From positions 220,791-284,790 of the forward strand of contig MNCI01037673.1 in the NCBI GenBank assembly GCA_015680685.1: DNA of 64,000 bases. The letters run 5' to 3'. Numbering within the stretch: the first letter of the stretch is position 1; each line of letters begins with the position of its first letter. Below, one piece after another: positions 23,233-33,479 of this stretch. The notes below the pieces were generated by a model. It searched no databases. It saw only the letters and a program-made list of their open reading frames with translations, and had not been told where the DNA came from. The DNA comes from Gnetum montanum (Eukaryota; Streptophyta; Gnetopsida; Gnetales; Gnetaceae). The position numbers and the translations under genes were made by a program.

Positions 23233-25570
23233 ATGAACCCTGAGCAACATTCGACCTCCACTTCGAGCATAGTTGTGTTCTAGCCTGTATAGCAGGAGTT
23301 TTTGGTCGACAGTCCTAGGGGTTCTATCCTAGCACATAGATAGTCTCTCAAGCTATGCAACCTACCTCCCAAGGTCATGGTGCTTAATGATGACCAATAT
23401 AACTTCATTTGTGTAAAGTTCCAGATGGATTTGCCTTTAGACTACTAAGAAATGGAAGCCAAACGTAGTTATGAGTATATGCATCATAATGGAAGGGAAT
23501 GGTTCCCTTCCGACTTTGACTTTATCCTACTCACAGAAGACTACTAGTGGATGTTAGAGATCCTCATCTACAACATGGGTTGTGAAGCAAGGACGAACTA
23601 TGAAGAACCACTCCATGAGGAGCCTGATGAGTTTGAGGTTCAGTCTAAGCATGATAACCCATTCCATACCTCATTCCAATAGGCAACCTTTGCTATTCCT
23701 CCTTTGTTGTCCCATAGTCTAGTGTCACTGCCTAGGTCAACACCTATGGTGGAAACCCATCAAATGTAACAAACACATCAGGATGTTGCCTTGTCCTTCA
23801 ACCTTTCCTTCAACATGCCTTTCATCATCTCTTCCTAGATTGTTTAGTTCATTTAGGTTGTTCAGACTATTCAGGTTGCCGAGCCTTCTATAGTAGTAAC
23901 CATTGCATCCATGTGACCTTACATGCACATTATGCATTTTTTTCCCTTGTTGTATGTGACTCAGGCATCATTCATTCCACATGTCGTGTTAGCACCTTTT
24001 TCGATAATCCAAACCACTAACCAGTGGTGGGGCCTAGGTGCAGTCTCCATGACACAACCCACACAATAGGCATCGCATGTGGTCACACAACTTGGAGGTA
24101 GTTCATGGGTCATCCAAGAACCTTAGTGGGTAGCACAACCCATGCAACCCACTACCCTACCACCCAGCTTGGATCAAGCATTCTAGCTAATCCAAAGCCT
24201 CACTAATGAGGTCAAGCAACTTAAGGATGCTTCCTATGAAATGGTATAGGTGATGGACATCTACTAGGATGATCTAATTAGTCCTATCTTCCCACCATTG
24301 GTGCTACCTATAGGGGTCCTGCTCCCATAGTTTACCAAATATAATGGTGAAGGGGATCCCATCGCTCATCTAGTCACCTTCTGGTTAGAGTGCCTCTTAC
24401 TCTAGGCATGACCAAACACCATCATCCATGTCTTCACCATAATCCTAACTAGCAAAGCATTATACTAGTATCATGTGCTCCCCAAGGCCTCCATCTCTTC
24501 ATTATAGGAATTTCTCACATAATTTGTTACTGCTTCAAGTACAACTTGAAGCCTGAAGCAATCCTAGAGCAACTGATGCAAGTGAAGTAGGGCCACCTAA
24601 AGCCCATGTAGAAATTCATTCACCAGTTTAGTGCTTCCCTTAATGAGATATGCATGCCCATCATGAAGGTCCACTTGTTGGCCATTCTAAACAACTTTAT
24701 CAAGTTGAAACTATATTACCTCACCCTGCAACCCCTGATCCTATGTGGCCTACAAGAACCTACATACAAACAAGGAGAAATAAAAGGAAAAAGGTAAGTA
24801 AGCAACCACAACTGTCACATCAGTGGCCAATGAGGCTAAGTTGGCCAATGCCAAACCAATGGCCAAGCCATCTAAGGCATCGACCAACAACAAGGCATCT
24901 AGCTCTAGCATTGTGATGACCAACCAGCCTGCATCATCAGTGGTCATGGAACTAGCTACCACAAGGCCTAACTTCAAGTGCAAGGATTGCTCAAAGTATA
25001 TACTATTACCTATTAAGTGGTTAGAGCTCTTGGACCAACTACTTAATGCTGGACATATTAAGTACAAGTAGATGTCTGAGGATGCTCACAAGTGGTATGA
25101 TCGATATTGTGAGCTTGTCAAGAACCCTTTAGCCACACTACCTAATGATCATTCAATCCCTAAGCACTTTCAATTGGACCAATTTTGCCAATATCATGAA
25201 TTGTAAGGTCATGACACAAAATTTTTCATGGCTTTATAGGATGACATCCAATGCATGATTCACAAGGGTGAGTTGGTCCTTAATGCTACCAACTTGGTGC
25301 ATCCCCAAAACCAATCAATAGGGGTTTGCAAGGATCCTCTAAACACAAGCGATGTAGGGTACATCATCAATGTTTGATGATGCTGAACCAGCACAAGAAT
25401 AATGCATGGTTCATGTGCCCTTTGGGAACACTGGGGCCTCCTTAGCATCAACTAGTTTAAGGACCCCTTTTATCATCAGAGCATCCCTTGGGCACCTATA
25501 ACACCCTTCATGATTAGGGCCCTACAGCACATTACAATTACAATAGCCTGCACACCCTTTGTCATAAGAA
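23233..25570 (+). pseudogene. Element D gag
   Basis: The frame opens at ATG 23233 (MNPEQHSTSTSS) and can be followed with many TAG/TAA/TGA interruptions. A Gln/Pro-rich N-terminal half is followed near 24330 by FTKYNGEGDPIAHLV, which matches the F.KYDG.GDP..HL core of plant Ty3/gypsy gag. Near 25180 comes FCQYHELQGHDT and then DDIQCMIHKGEL. This matches the Ogre/Tat gag tail, where a C..H...GHDT..C motif replaces the usual zinc knuckle; here the last cysteine position is not visible. Between these blocks the frame shifts at least once. Gag would form the particle that packages the RNA. Confidence 0.78.
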
Positions 25571-26199
25571 TGTTGTGACATGTGGACTCCCTACTTGTTG
25601 GGAGTTTGGTGGCGGGTAATGCATCAGCTCTTTCTCATCCAAGACCTCATCCTACAAAAGATGCCAATAGACAATCAAGATGGAAAATTGGAAGGTCTAA
25701 TGAGTTCCTTGCTAATAAAATGCTTAGGCAACACTAGGAGCAAAGGGCATTAGGCCCACCAAAGCTTGTCCCCTTGTCTTTCATACCAATGGCCAAACGA
25801 ACTGAAGAAGCTACCACAACAAGAAATGAACCATGGAGCATTGAGGCTCTAAAGAAATCCAACCAACAATGGAGCACTAAGCCTTCAAAGTAAACCAAGC
25901 CCAAATCCCCTCCACAAGAGATCCATCTCTTTGGTTGCATGGAGGAGGTGAAGGCCAACACTAACAACAAAGTAGTAGATAGCGAAAAGGACTTCCTTGA
26001 TGCATTATCACAAGTGAAGCAGGCTTTTAAATAGAAAAACATAACTCTAAGCCTGTACGACCTCCTAATGACTTCCTCCACCCATCGTGAAGTATTAGTG
26101 TGCATGTTGACCTTCATTCCCATCATAGAGGACATCCCAATGGATGAATAGTCCATCCACACTATGATGTTACCTCCTCTCCTATAGGAATCAAGCTTA

Positions 26200-26916
26200 A
26201 TGCCCATGGAATTTTGGCATGAGGTGATCAAGGTAGACCTTGAGAGGGGTCAAGTCATTACTGTGTTGATGTTAATAACTATTTGCATGGGAGAATGTAG
26301 GACTCGCAACATGCATGTTGACAACAAGGCAGTAATCAACATCATCCCATACATAGTCATTGACAAGCTTGATGTTGCTAACTAGATTCAACCAATGAAG
26401 ACAACATGCTTGAAGTCTTTCAATGGATCATGTGTTGTCATAAGAGGGATTTTCATGATAGCCTTCATGGCAAGGAAGCAATTCCTCAACACAGCTAACT
26501 TCATAGTTGTTGAGGAGATACCAGGTTTCAACCTAATCCTAGGTAGGCCTTGGTTAGCCCAATTGCGGGTTGTCTCCTTTCCAATCCATCAGGAAATCCA
26601 TCTTCCATATGAAGGTGGAGAGGTTATCATACATGATGATAACATAGCTTCTTTAACCATCAAAAAAATCAATGCTAAACAAGGATCAAAGATAAAGTTT
26701 CCCCATGACACACCTCTTGCGAAGGATGAATGCAAAAAGTGTGAGGTAGACCAACCTAAAGAGCCAACAGAAATCCCTAACCATTCAGAAGGTGCTTTGT
26801 GGGAAAAATTGCCCTTTGACATAGCTAATGAGGGTCAAGGTGACTACCGTATCATACCCTCTAGGCCCTATGCACCACCTAACCTACACCGGGTCAGTAA
26901 ACAACTGCATGACTAA
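26200..26916 (+). pseudogene. Element D protease
   Basis: Aspartic protease of the gag-pro type. The active-site loop normally reads DGGSAVNI or similar; here it is VDNKAVINIIP near 26320, so the catalytic D-G motif is damaged. A stop separates it from the rest, where FIVVEEIPGFNLILGRPWL (about 26498-26556) gives the conserved ILGRPWL segment. The frame then continues through a basic/acidic tail to a stop at 26914. In Ogre elements protease is followed by a spliced spacer before reverse transcriptase, and here it is followed by the insert region. Confidence 0.85.
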
Positions 26917-27177
26917 GGTATGTCCTTGGTTTAATAGGTGCTAGGTCTCTGCCTACCCCACTTCTGCATGCTTTTCTTGTTTGCATTTTGTTCATGTTTT
27001 AAATTTTTTCTTCATTCACACTTTTTCATTGTTTGTCTTCCTATGCTTATGCATTTTTTCTTTTGTTGTTATATTTATGCTTTTGTTTTATTACTTTTTA
27101 GCCATTAATTTACACATAAAAATAGTAAAACACATAAAAAATCATAAGATTCAAAAACTTACCAAAAAAATTCCATG
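26917..27177 (+). other. T-rich spacer after D protease
   Basis: Mostly TTTT/CATTTT runs with no coding support. The equivalent region of Ogre elements is the start of an intron. Confidence 0.4.
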
Positions 27178-27385
27178 GCCCACCAAGGCCTAAAACTAGT
27201 AGCCTTTTTCCCTTTCTACTTCATGGCCTGGAATGGCCTAAAACTAACAGTGCAGCCTGCCACGGCCTAAAACTAGCAACACTCTCCATTTTAATATAGG
27301 ATCTAAAATGACCCTGAGCTATCATTGGGGCTTGCAATGGCCCAAAAATATCAAATGTTATCTACATACGTGGCTTGAAATGACC
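27178..27385. repeat. AAAACTAGC repeat block 1
   Basis: Imperfect units of about 40-60 bp carrying (G)GCCTAAAACTAGCA, for example at 27187, 27237, 27266 and 27377. Related blocks lie at 33190-33330 and 36990-37345. This one sits just beyond the 3' end of the antisense gene model. Confidence 0.7.
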
Positions 27386-27578
27386 CAAAACTAGCAAACA
27401 CTTCACATCAATGCATCACATTGTCAACACTCAAGATGCAATGATCCACATCATATAGAAACAAATCCACCCTATTCATAAAAGAATAATGTTACATGAC
27501 ATGATCATCTATACTACATTGTGCAAAGGTGCACAAATATACAAAAATTCCTATTGGTAGGGCTACATTGATATCTGC
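27386..27578. other. Sequence between repeat block 1 and the antisense gene end
   Basis: No recognisable feature. If the TAG at 27579 was originally CAG, the antisense frame would extend about 30 codons into this stretch. Confidence 0.4.
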
Positions 27579-27752
27579 CTATCCAGTGGTACTAGGTGGT
27601 GGTGGAGGCTCCTCTTCATCCGTCGTGCCATTGGGACTTGCAACATCACTGGGTGCCTATCGAGGACAAAAATCATAAAAATCTATAAATCAATGTACAA
27701 TACACAACTTAACAAAAAAAGCATGATATAAAAAGAAGATAGAAAAGCTAAC

Positions 27753-28576
27753 CTAAGAGGGTCTTGCATTGAACATGTTTAGAGGTAGTTTATCAAGGCC
27801 CTCCTCCAAGTGTCAAAGGATCTTGGCCTCTGATAGCCACATCTAGTCATTATGGCCAAAGTCAACATTCACAAGGGTCTTGTCCTTGTCCATGGTAGTC
27901 CATGTAGGTGGCTGCATTGAAAATGTAACAACTGATGTCTCCCATAAGGGGATCGCAATCTTCTGCTCCATGGATCCACTAACCACTATGTGCTAAGCAA
28001 ACAGCTCAAAGGCCTAGCTTCCACTAATAGCATCAATGAAAAACTCAAGGTAGTGAGCTTTCATGGACTCTCCTTTGAGCTACTACAAATATGCATCTCA
28101 CTCATGTTTGTAGTGGTGCTTGTGGTTTTTTTGTGTGTGCCCCCATTTATACACCTTAATGCTAAAGCTCTTCCACTCTTGGCTCTTCCAAGTTAGTAGA
28201 TCCATCTCAAATCTCTACTCAATAATCTCTCGGGTGGCCTCATTTTTGCTTGGAATTACTGACTAGTACCTAGCATAATTGATCTCTGTAATCTGCCAAG
28301 TATTGTTCCCCTATGCCTGAGCCGATAAGAAATCATAACGGGATTGAATATCCCTGATCTTCATGTTCTGGCTCACCATAGTCTCTTGAAGCTCATGAAT
28401 GCATTTCCACAGGTGCTCATTTGAGCACCTGTAGGTCCATAATGCCTTTGCACTAGAAAGTGAACACTTGCTAACTTCCTCGTACACATGATGAGGCACT
28501 TGCTCCACTTTAAGAGGGTATTTAAGGATGGCATCCACCTTGGCCACTCGGTTTGGATCCCAACAGAGCTTAGAAC
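27753..28576 (-). other. Exon 8 of the antisense gene in D
   Basis: Acceptor TGCTAATAG/GTTCT joins exon 7 in frame (LG/SKLCWDPNRVAKVDAIL). The exon stays in one frame for 824 bp down to a CTCTTAG/GTTAGC donor. Breaks are TAG, TAA and TGA. It has a Glu/Gln-rich probable helical stretch (IHELQETMVSQNMKI). I recognise no family. Confidence 0.65.
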
Positions 28577-30749
28577 CTATTAGCATACAACAAGAAAATC
28601 AACATTACCCACAAACTAAGCACAAAATTGGTAAAGCAATTCAAGAAAAACAACATACATACCAAGCTTAGGATTTGCTTGCTATATGCAGTCCACCATG
28701 TCCTCAACTATTCCTTCCATGAAGGAAAATTTATTTGGCATCTCTACCCATGGTTTCATGCAGTGGGTAGGCACTGGTGGTGGATCACTAGTAAGAACAT
28801 CTAAGGCTATAACCTACCACAACACAATACTTAATAATTAAATAGCCAAAGATGCAAGAGCAAAGAGCAAAAATAGATGGCAACTTAAAGCACTTACCTA
28901 GTAAGCCCTCAGGTGTCAGCACATGGGAATATCCCAACTACACACTACTGAAGAGGCTAGCAAAATTACCCTTAGGGTGGAACAACCCTTCTGCATCAAA
29001 CTACTGGAAGATCTTAGTGGCCTCGTGTAGTTCCTCTCCACTTGCTTCCTCCTCATCAACTTGAGTAGGAGCCATCTCCGATGCTATCACTACCACTGCT
29101 TCTTTAGTAGCACTCTTATCTAACTCATGAGCATAGCATAGTAGCATTAGTATGGTGTAACACAAGAAAACATAAAAAATTATAAATATAAAAAATAAAG
29201 TATAGAAAAAATGCATCCAACACATGTCTACTAATCTGCAACCACTGAACGAAAGGTGGGTATCTTGAGGTGAACCTTCTTGATGCTTGCATATCTAACC
29301 ATAGGGGTAGCCTCCTCTGTTGGGCATCACCTTTTGATTTTTATCTTGGAAGGCCTCACCATCTCTACGATGTACCGATTGGCCTTGCTTGCATCCCCAA
29401 TGACCATTGGGGGGTACTCACTAGCACTATCATTTGAATAGTATGACTATGACTTAACCAAATGAGTGTTCATCATAACTAAGTATGACTCATCAATTCC
29501 CTCTAGGGGGTCTTGCATGTGAGTGGTCATGAACAAGTGCCTAATCCAAGGTTTGGACAACTACTTGCAATACTACACAACCCAATGCCTGCTATCGTGG
29601 ATCACCAAGAACTCCATGAATCTTCATAGATACACTACAAAGAATGTAAAGTGGATGTGCTTGTAGGTTGTAGCGAAGCCTGGTGATCTCCACTTGCAAT
29701 CTAATGACAATGATGGAAGCCTAGTTAAATCTAGTGCCCTCCTCCAAAATCTCCCTCATCACTTGCACTTGCTCTATGCCAAGGATTTTTCCTTGGGAGA
29801 GCAACATCAAAAAGGCATGGGCATGAAAAAGAGGATAGAGCTCCTAAACCTTAGGCACATGCACATCTCCAACCATGATGCCTTTGTTATATCAAGTGGT
29901 TCCCAACCACTTCTCAATCTATCCTTTGTAGTCTACCTCTCTACTATCCTTGTCAATGACTAATGGGCCTTTAGAGAAGAGGCCAAAGAGGTTGGTAAAG
30001 AAGGCATTGTTGAAGTCTAGGACAATCCTTACTTTGTGCATGTGAGTGATGAAGCAGCAAGCATCACTGCTGAAGGAGTTAATAATGGTAACCATCTCAA
30101 CCACTGGAGTGCTTGGGCTAAGCGCTAAGAAGAGGTCCATCAACCTAGCACATGTCAGTCGACTGATCAACACATTTGTGGCCTTATGGCACAACCAATC
30201 TTCTGTCCCCTCCACATCATCGTGTTTTATTATGAGGGTGGCCTCACTATGGCCTTTGGTGACCACTGTCACCGCTCTTGAAGTAATTGTAGCTGTAACA
30301 TAGGCAAATACAATGTGAGCATTATGCAAGGGTGAATTAACAAGTGCATGTGAGAAAAGAATAAAAGCTAAGCTAAGTAACAAACACTTATGTGAAACAA
30401 ATGGTGTACTCGATGGAGGAGGTGGTGCAACTAGCTCCTCAAAGTAGGGCTTGCCACTAGCCCATCCCTCATCAAGCCATCCATAGGTCATGCATCGCTT
30501 GAATGCCGTCAAGTACTAGGTAGGATAGTTCTCTAATTCCTCTCCCACATGCTTAATCATAGCCTCCCAAAAGTTAAAACTAGAGGAGAACACCTCTAGG
30601 GTAGTGCAGGTCAAGGTGAGAGTCCTTGGTTCAACGTGGAGGCCCTCATCATCAACTTTAAATCTAGCATCAAACATGAGCAACTACCAGTTAGTAACTC
30701 TAGCATGGCCAATAGTAATAGAACATAATGCAAAAAAAAAAGTGCTTAC

Positions 30750-31208
30750 CCTCCTAAGCAGTATATCATTTTAGGTGGATTCTTGAACACAATATGCACA
30801 TGCATACCAACAAAGAGGATGTTGCCCTTGTTATAACAAGAGAACTCTAGCATCCCTTAGATCCTAGCTAGTGGATGAGTGCCCCTAGGGACTTGCCTCA
30901 AACCACCTACTCATCCATCACTAGTTGTGGGTTCATTGGACATGAACCTTAGTATGTCCCAATTGACCCCAGGCAGCAATGTCTTGGTGATGGTGGCTAC
31001 AGCCTCCACTACTAGGTGTGACCACATCATCACACTAAACTATCATAGTAGAAATGCTAGGAACTTGAAGGCCCTTGGCTGAAACCATACCACCTAATGA
31101 CCCAACTTCATATTTGGTGCATGTGTGTTAGGCACGAGCTCACTCATGTAGCAAAGGATACCGAAAAGCTCCACGATGACCAAGATGGACTTCAATAATA
31201 CTCTACAA
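30750..31208 (-). pseudogene. Exon 2 of the antisense gene: degenerate FCP1/NLI-type HAD domain
   Basis: Minus-strand frame with four stops at Gln or Arg positions. The order of motifs fits plant FCP1-homology (NIF, HAD superfamily) phosphatases. A hydrophobic strand, ILVIVELFGIL, stands where the catalytic DLNG.L is expected. Then comes VVWFQPRAFKFL for the RPG..EFL helix, then FSVMMWSHLVVEAVATI for the F.V.IWSS....NV segment, and finally YNKGNILFVG and FKNPP for YN..NT.L.DDSP.KA..NPP. Both catalytic Asp positions and the DDSP aspartates are replaced, so even before the stops it may not have been catalytic. Such enzymes remove phosphate from Ser/Thr of partner proteins. The match is by eye only. 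Confidence 0.5.
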
Positions 31209-32772
31209 CTGTAAGGCAACAAAAGAATGTAGTGTTAGTACACAATAGATGCATTTCATCAAAAACATATTAATTTATATTTAGCAAAAATTAACGTAAC
31301 ATAATGTAACTTAGAAAAATATCCTAGGGCCCCCTAGGCCCTACAAGTATAGGACATTGACATACACATTTGACACACCTAGTACTCACTAGGGTATAGC
31401 ATGTTTAACATAGTGTTAGCATTTTGCTTTGTATGTTTACACCTTTTGCATTGCATTGTTTTAGCTTGCACATTTTGGTAGCCTGGCATTATCACAACTT
31501 TAGCATTGTTGGCATTTTTACATTCAAGATTTTTGCAAATCTTCTCCAACTTTGGGTAGTGGTTCAAATTAGTCACAAAAGTTCTAAATTTGGCTACCTC
31601 TGGGAGCATAGTCCAAAATGAGAAAAAATTCTTCTAAGTGTTAGCTATGCTCATTGGGGAGTGTTGCCCCAGAACACAATTTTCAAAGGAAAAATTGCAA
31701 CTACTAAGTGTAGCCCCCAAAAAATATATATGTTTACTAGTATCACACTTCGCACCATCATGGTTGAAACCCTAGAAATCATGGCACTAAGCCACCAAGT
31801 CCTCCCTAGGCATTATCCTAGCCAATGCTTTGTTGTAGCCCTGCCACATGTCCTGCCTCATAGGTGGTGGCAATCACTAAAGCCTTATCCCTACTGTCGC
31901 TTCCCTACCCTACAATGCGTCATCATAGCCACTACTAGTGTTGTTGCCCCTCCCTCACGTGTAACAATAAGAGCAAAAAGAGAGAGCAAGAAAAGGCAGT
32001 GGGCATGTTCCCTGCTGTGCACCCCACTAGCAATGGTGGCCCTAAGGTCATGGCCAGACCATCACCCTTGCCTTTTGTAGGCCCAAAAAATTAAAGTTTT
32101 CCTCTTGTTAAGGGGATAACCCCCCTCCCCTTGCCATTCCCTTCTGCTACTGGTCCTCTAAGCCACCCCTCACACATTTGTCCCTACCCCCACCTAATGC
32201 ATTAGGAGAATAAAAACATAATTTTTTCTCTCTACCACTCTACAAAAACCTACCACCTCTCTTGCCCTGTGGTCACATAAATGCCTGCAACAGCTATGGC
32301 TATTGTTAAATGCAAACCCTTGCCTCACTATATTGTCGCTGAACCCTCTCTAGGTGGCCACATTGGTTGTTGTGATGGCCATAGCCACTACAATGTAAAC
32401 CCTTTCTCAGACTAGATTCATAACCCCCATGCTCCGTCCTTCTCTTCCACATGCATAGAAAACCCTAGCGCCATGCACATGTATAAGCCCATGGCTCCTC
32501 TTCTTTGTGGCCATGTTGATTGGCACAACAGCCACAACCATGGTCGAGCCTACATACCCTACCCCATTAGAACCCCACATAGAAAATGAAAATAGAGAAT
32601 AAAAGTGGAACCACCTACCTAGTGTCTACCCTCATGGTTGTGATGACCACAATGGTCATGGTAGAAATAGCCCTTACCAAGGCAAGATGCCGCCCACAAA
32701 ACCCAAACCCCATTAGCTAACTGCATAAAAGAAAAGGAAAAAAGAAAAAAGAAGGTAAGCGTAGTGGCATAC
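31209..32772 (-). other. Long first intron of the antisense gene, with GC-richer repeats
   Basis: Lies between donor TAG/GTATGCCAC (32772) and acceptor TTGCCTTACAG (31209). On the plus strand, 32290-32670 contains four imperfect repeats of a GTGGCCAT...GTTGTGATGGCCATAGCCAC type segment, each near an AAACCCT string. On the minus strand 32590-31690 is almost free of stops other than TAG and TGA, so a further exon cannot be excluded. At 31590-31680 lies a piece like D's U3 (GGGAGCATAGTCC, TTCTAAGTGTTAGCTATGCTC). Confidence 0.5.
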
Positions 32773-32976
32773 CTAGTAGTCAGTGGTACCATCTCCTCCG
32801 CGTGTGCTCATGATAGGTGCTCTAGGACTTGCTCTTCCTCCACGTTAGTTAGGATAAGGTGCTGGTGTCCACGTTGATGAGACATCTTTGTTAGACTAAA
32901 CTCTTGCAACTACGCTATACTTTGAAAGTTTATTTTTACCTTTTGACAATGATAGATTTACCAAGGATAAAATGCA

Positions 32977-32984
32977 CTTATATA
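32977..32984 (-). promoter_or_regulatory. TATA box of the antisense gene
   Basis: AAGTATATAAGTGC on the minus strand, about 92 bp before the ATG at 32885, a normal plant spacing. Confidence 0.55.
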
Positions 32985-33018
32985 CTTTTGGGGACCACTT
33001 AAATTTTTACCTATCCAT

Positions 33019-33064
33019 TGCTATGCTCAATAGTGTTGAGCGTAGTTGGGGTGAGCATAGTCTC
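33019..33064. promoter_or_regulatory. GCTATGCTC/GAGCATAG motifs upstream of the antisense gene
   Basis: TTGCTATGCTCAATAG, TGTTGAGCGTAGTTGG and GTGAGCATAGTC form paired half-sites of the palindrome that recurs in both LTRs of D. They lie 35-90 bp upstream of the antisense TATA box. Confidence 0.55.
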
Positions 33065-33189
33065 GAAAGTTAGAAAATTTTTTGATTTTCTTGATAGTCT
33101 CTAGACTTAGAAAATTTCAAATTTTTCTTATCACCCAGTGGGTGCCCAAGACAATTTTACTCCATTGATGCATCAAACCTTGTTTCAAT

Positions 33190-33330
33190 AATGCATTTAG
33201 CATGTCTAACCATCCACTACGATGTTAAACTAACATTTCATCCATCTGCTATAATGTTAAACTAGCATCCCACTGTCCCCTATGATGTTACACTAGGGAT
33301 CCCATGGCTTGTTGAGGTCCAAAACTAGCC
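33190..33330. repeat. TTAAACTAGCA repeat block 2
   Basis: Units such as ATGTTAAACTAACAT (33211), ATGTTAAACTAGCATCC (33251) and GTCCAAAACTAGCCC (33317). It lies upstream of the antisense promoter and before the reverse-transcriptase frame. Confidence 0.65.
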
Positions 33331-33479
33331 CACACATCCCTTGCATTTGGAACCACATTTTCACACTTGGGAAAAATTATATTGCATTGTTTTCTTTAAC
33401 TATGCATATTTCTCTTATTAAGATAGGTGCAACTTGTCATTTTTCTTGTTTTCTTTGCAAGATTATCGCAAGATTCACA

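Larger units (their letters stand above)
27579..32885 (-). pseudogene. Antisense intron-bearing gene inside D, FCP1-like phosphatase plus unknown region
   Basis: Nine exons on the strand opposite gag-pol: 32885-32773, 31208-30750, 30663-30410, 30292 to about 29650, about 29650 to 29250, 29119-28898, 28806-28663, 28576-27753 and 27656-27579. Splice borders fit GT-AG, for example TAG/GTAAGTG at 28898 and a GTATGTATG donor at 28662. Every junction I traced keeps frame except one shift near 29650. Internal stops are mostly TAG, plus TGA, at likely Gln or Arg codons. It starts MSHQRGHQHL. Exon 2 resembles an FCP1/NLI phosphatase domain. Exons 3-8 match nothing I know, and the C-terminus is acidic and Pro-rich (DEEEPPPPPSTTG). 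A TATA box lies about 92 bp upstream. Known Tat elements can carry antisense ORFs, for example in Grande, but at a different place. The exon structure is well supported; the function is not. Confidence 0.68.

Noticed and set aside
31661-32080. 139-codon plus-strand open frame
   Set aside because: It lies in the first intron of the antisense gene, has no domain, and is opposite a frame with the typical decay pattern.
27579-32885. A separate DNA transposon (hAT or Mutator-like) inserted in D
   Set aside because: I found no terminal inverted repeats or target duplication around the antisense unit, and no transposase motif. The flanking repeat blocks and shared LTR-like motifs fit an integral module better.
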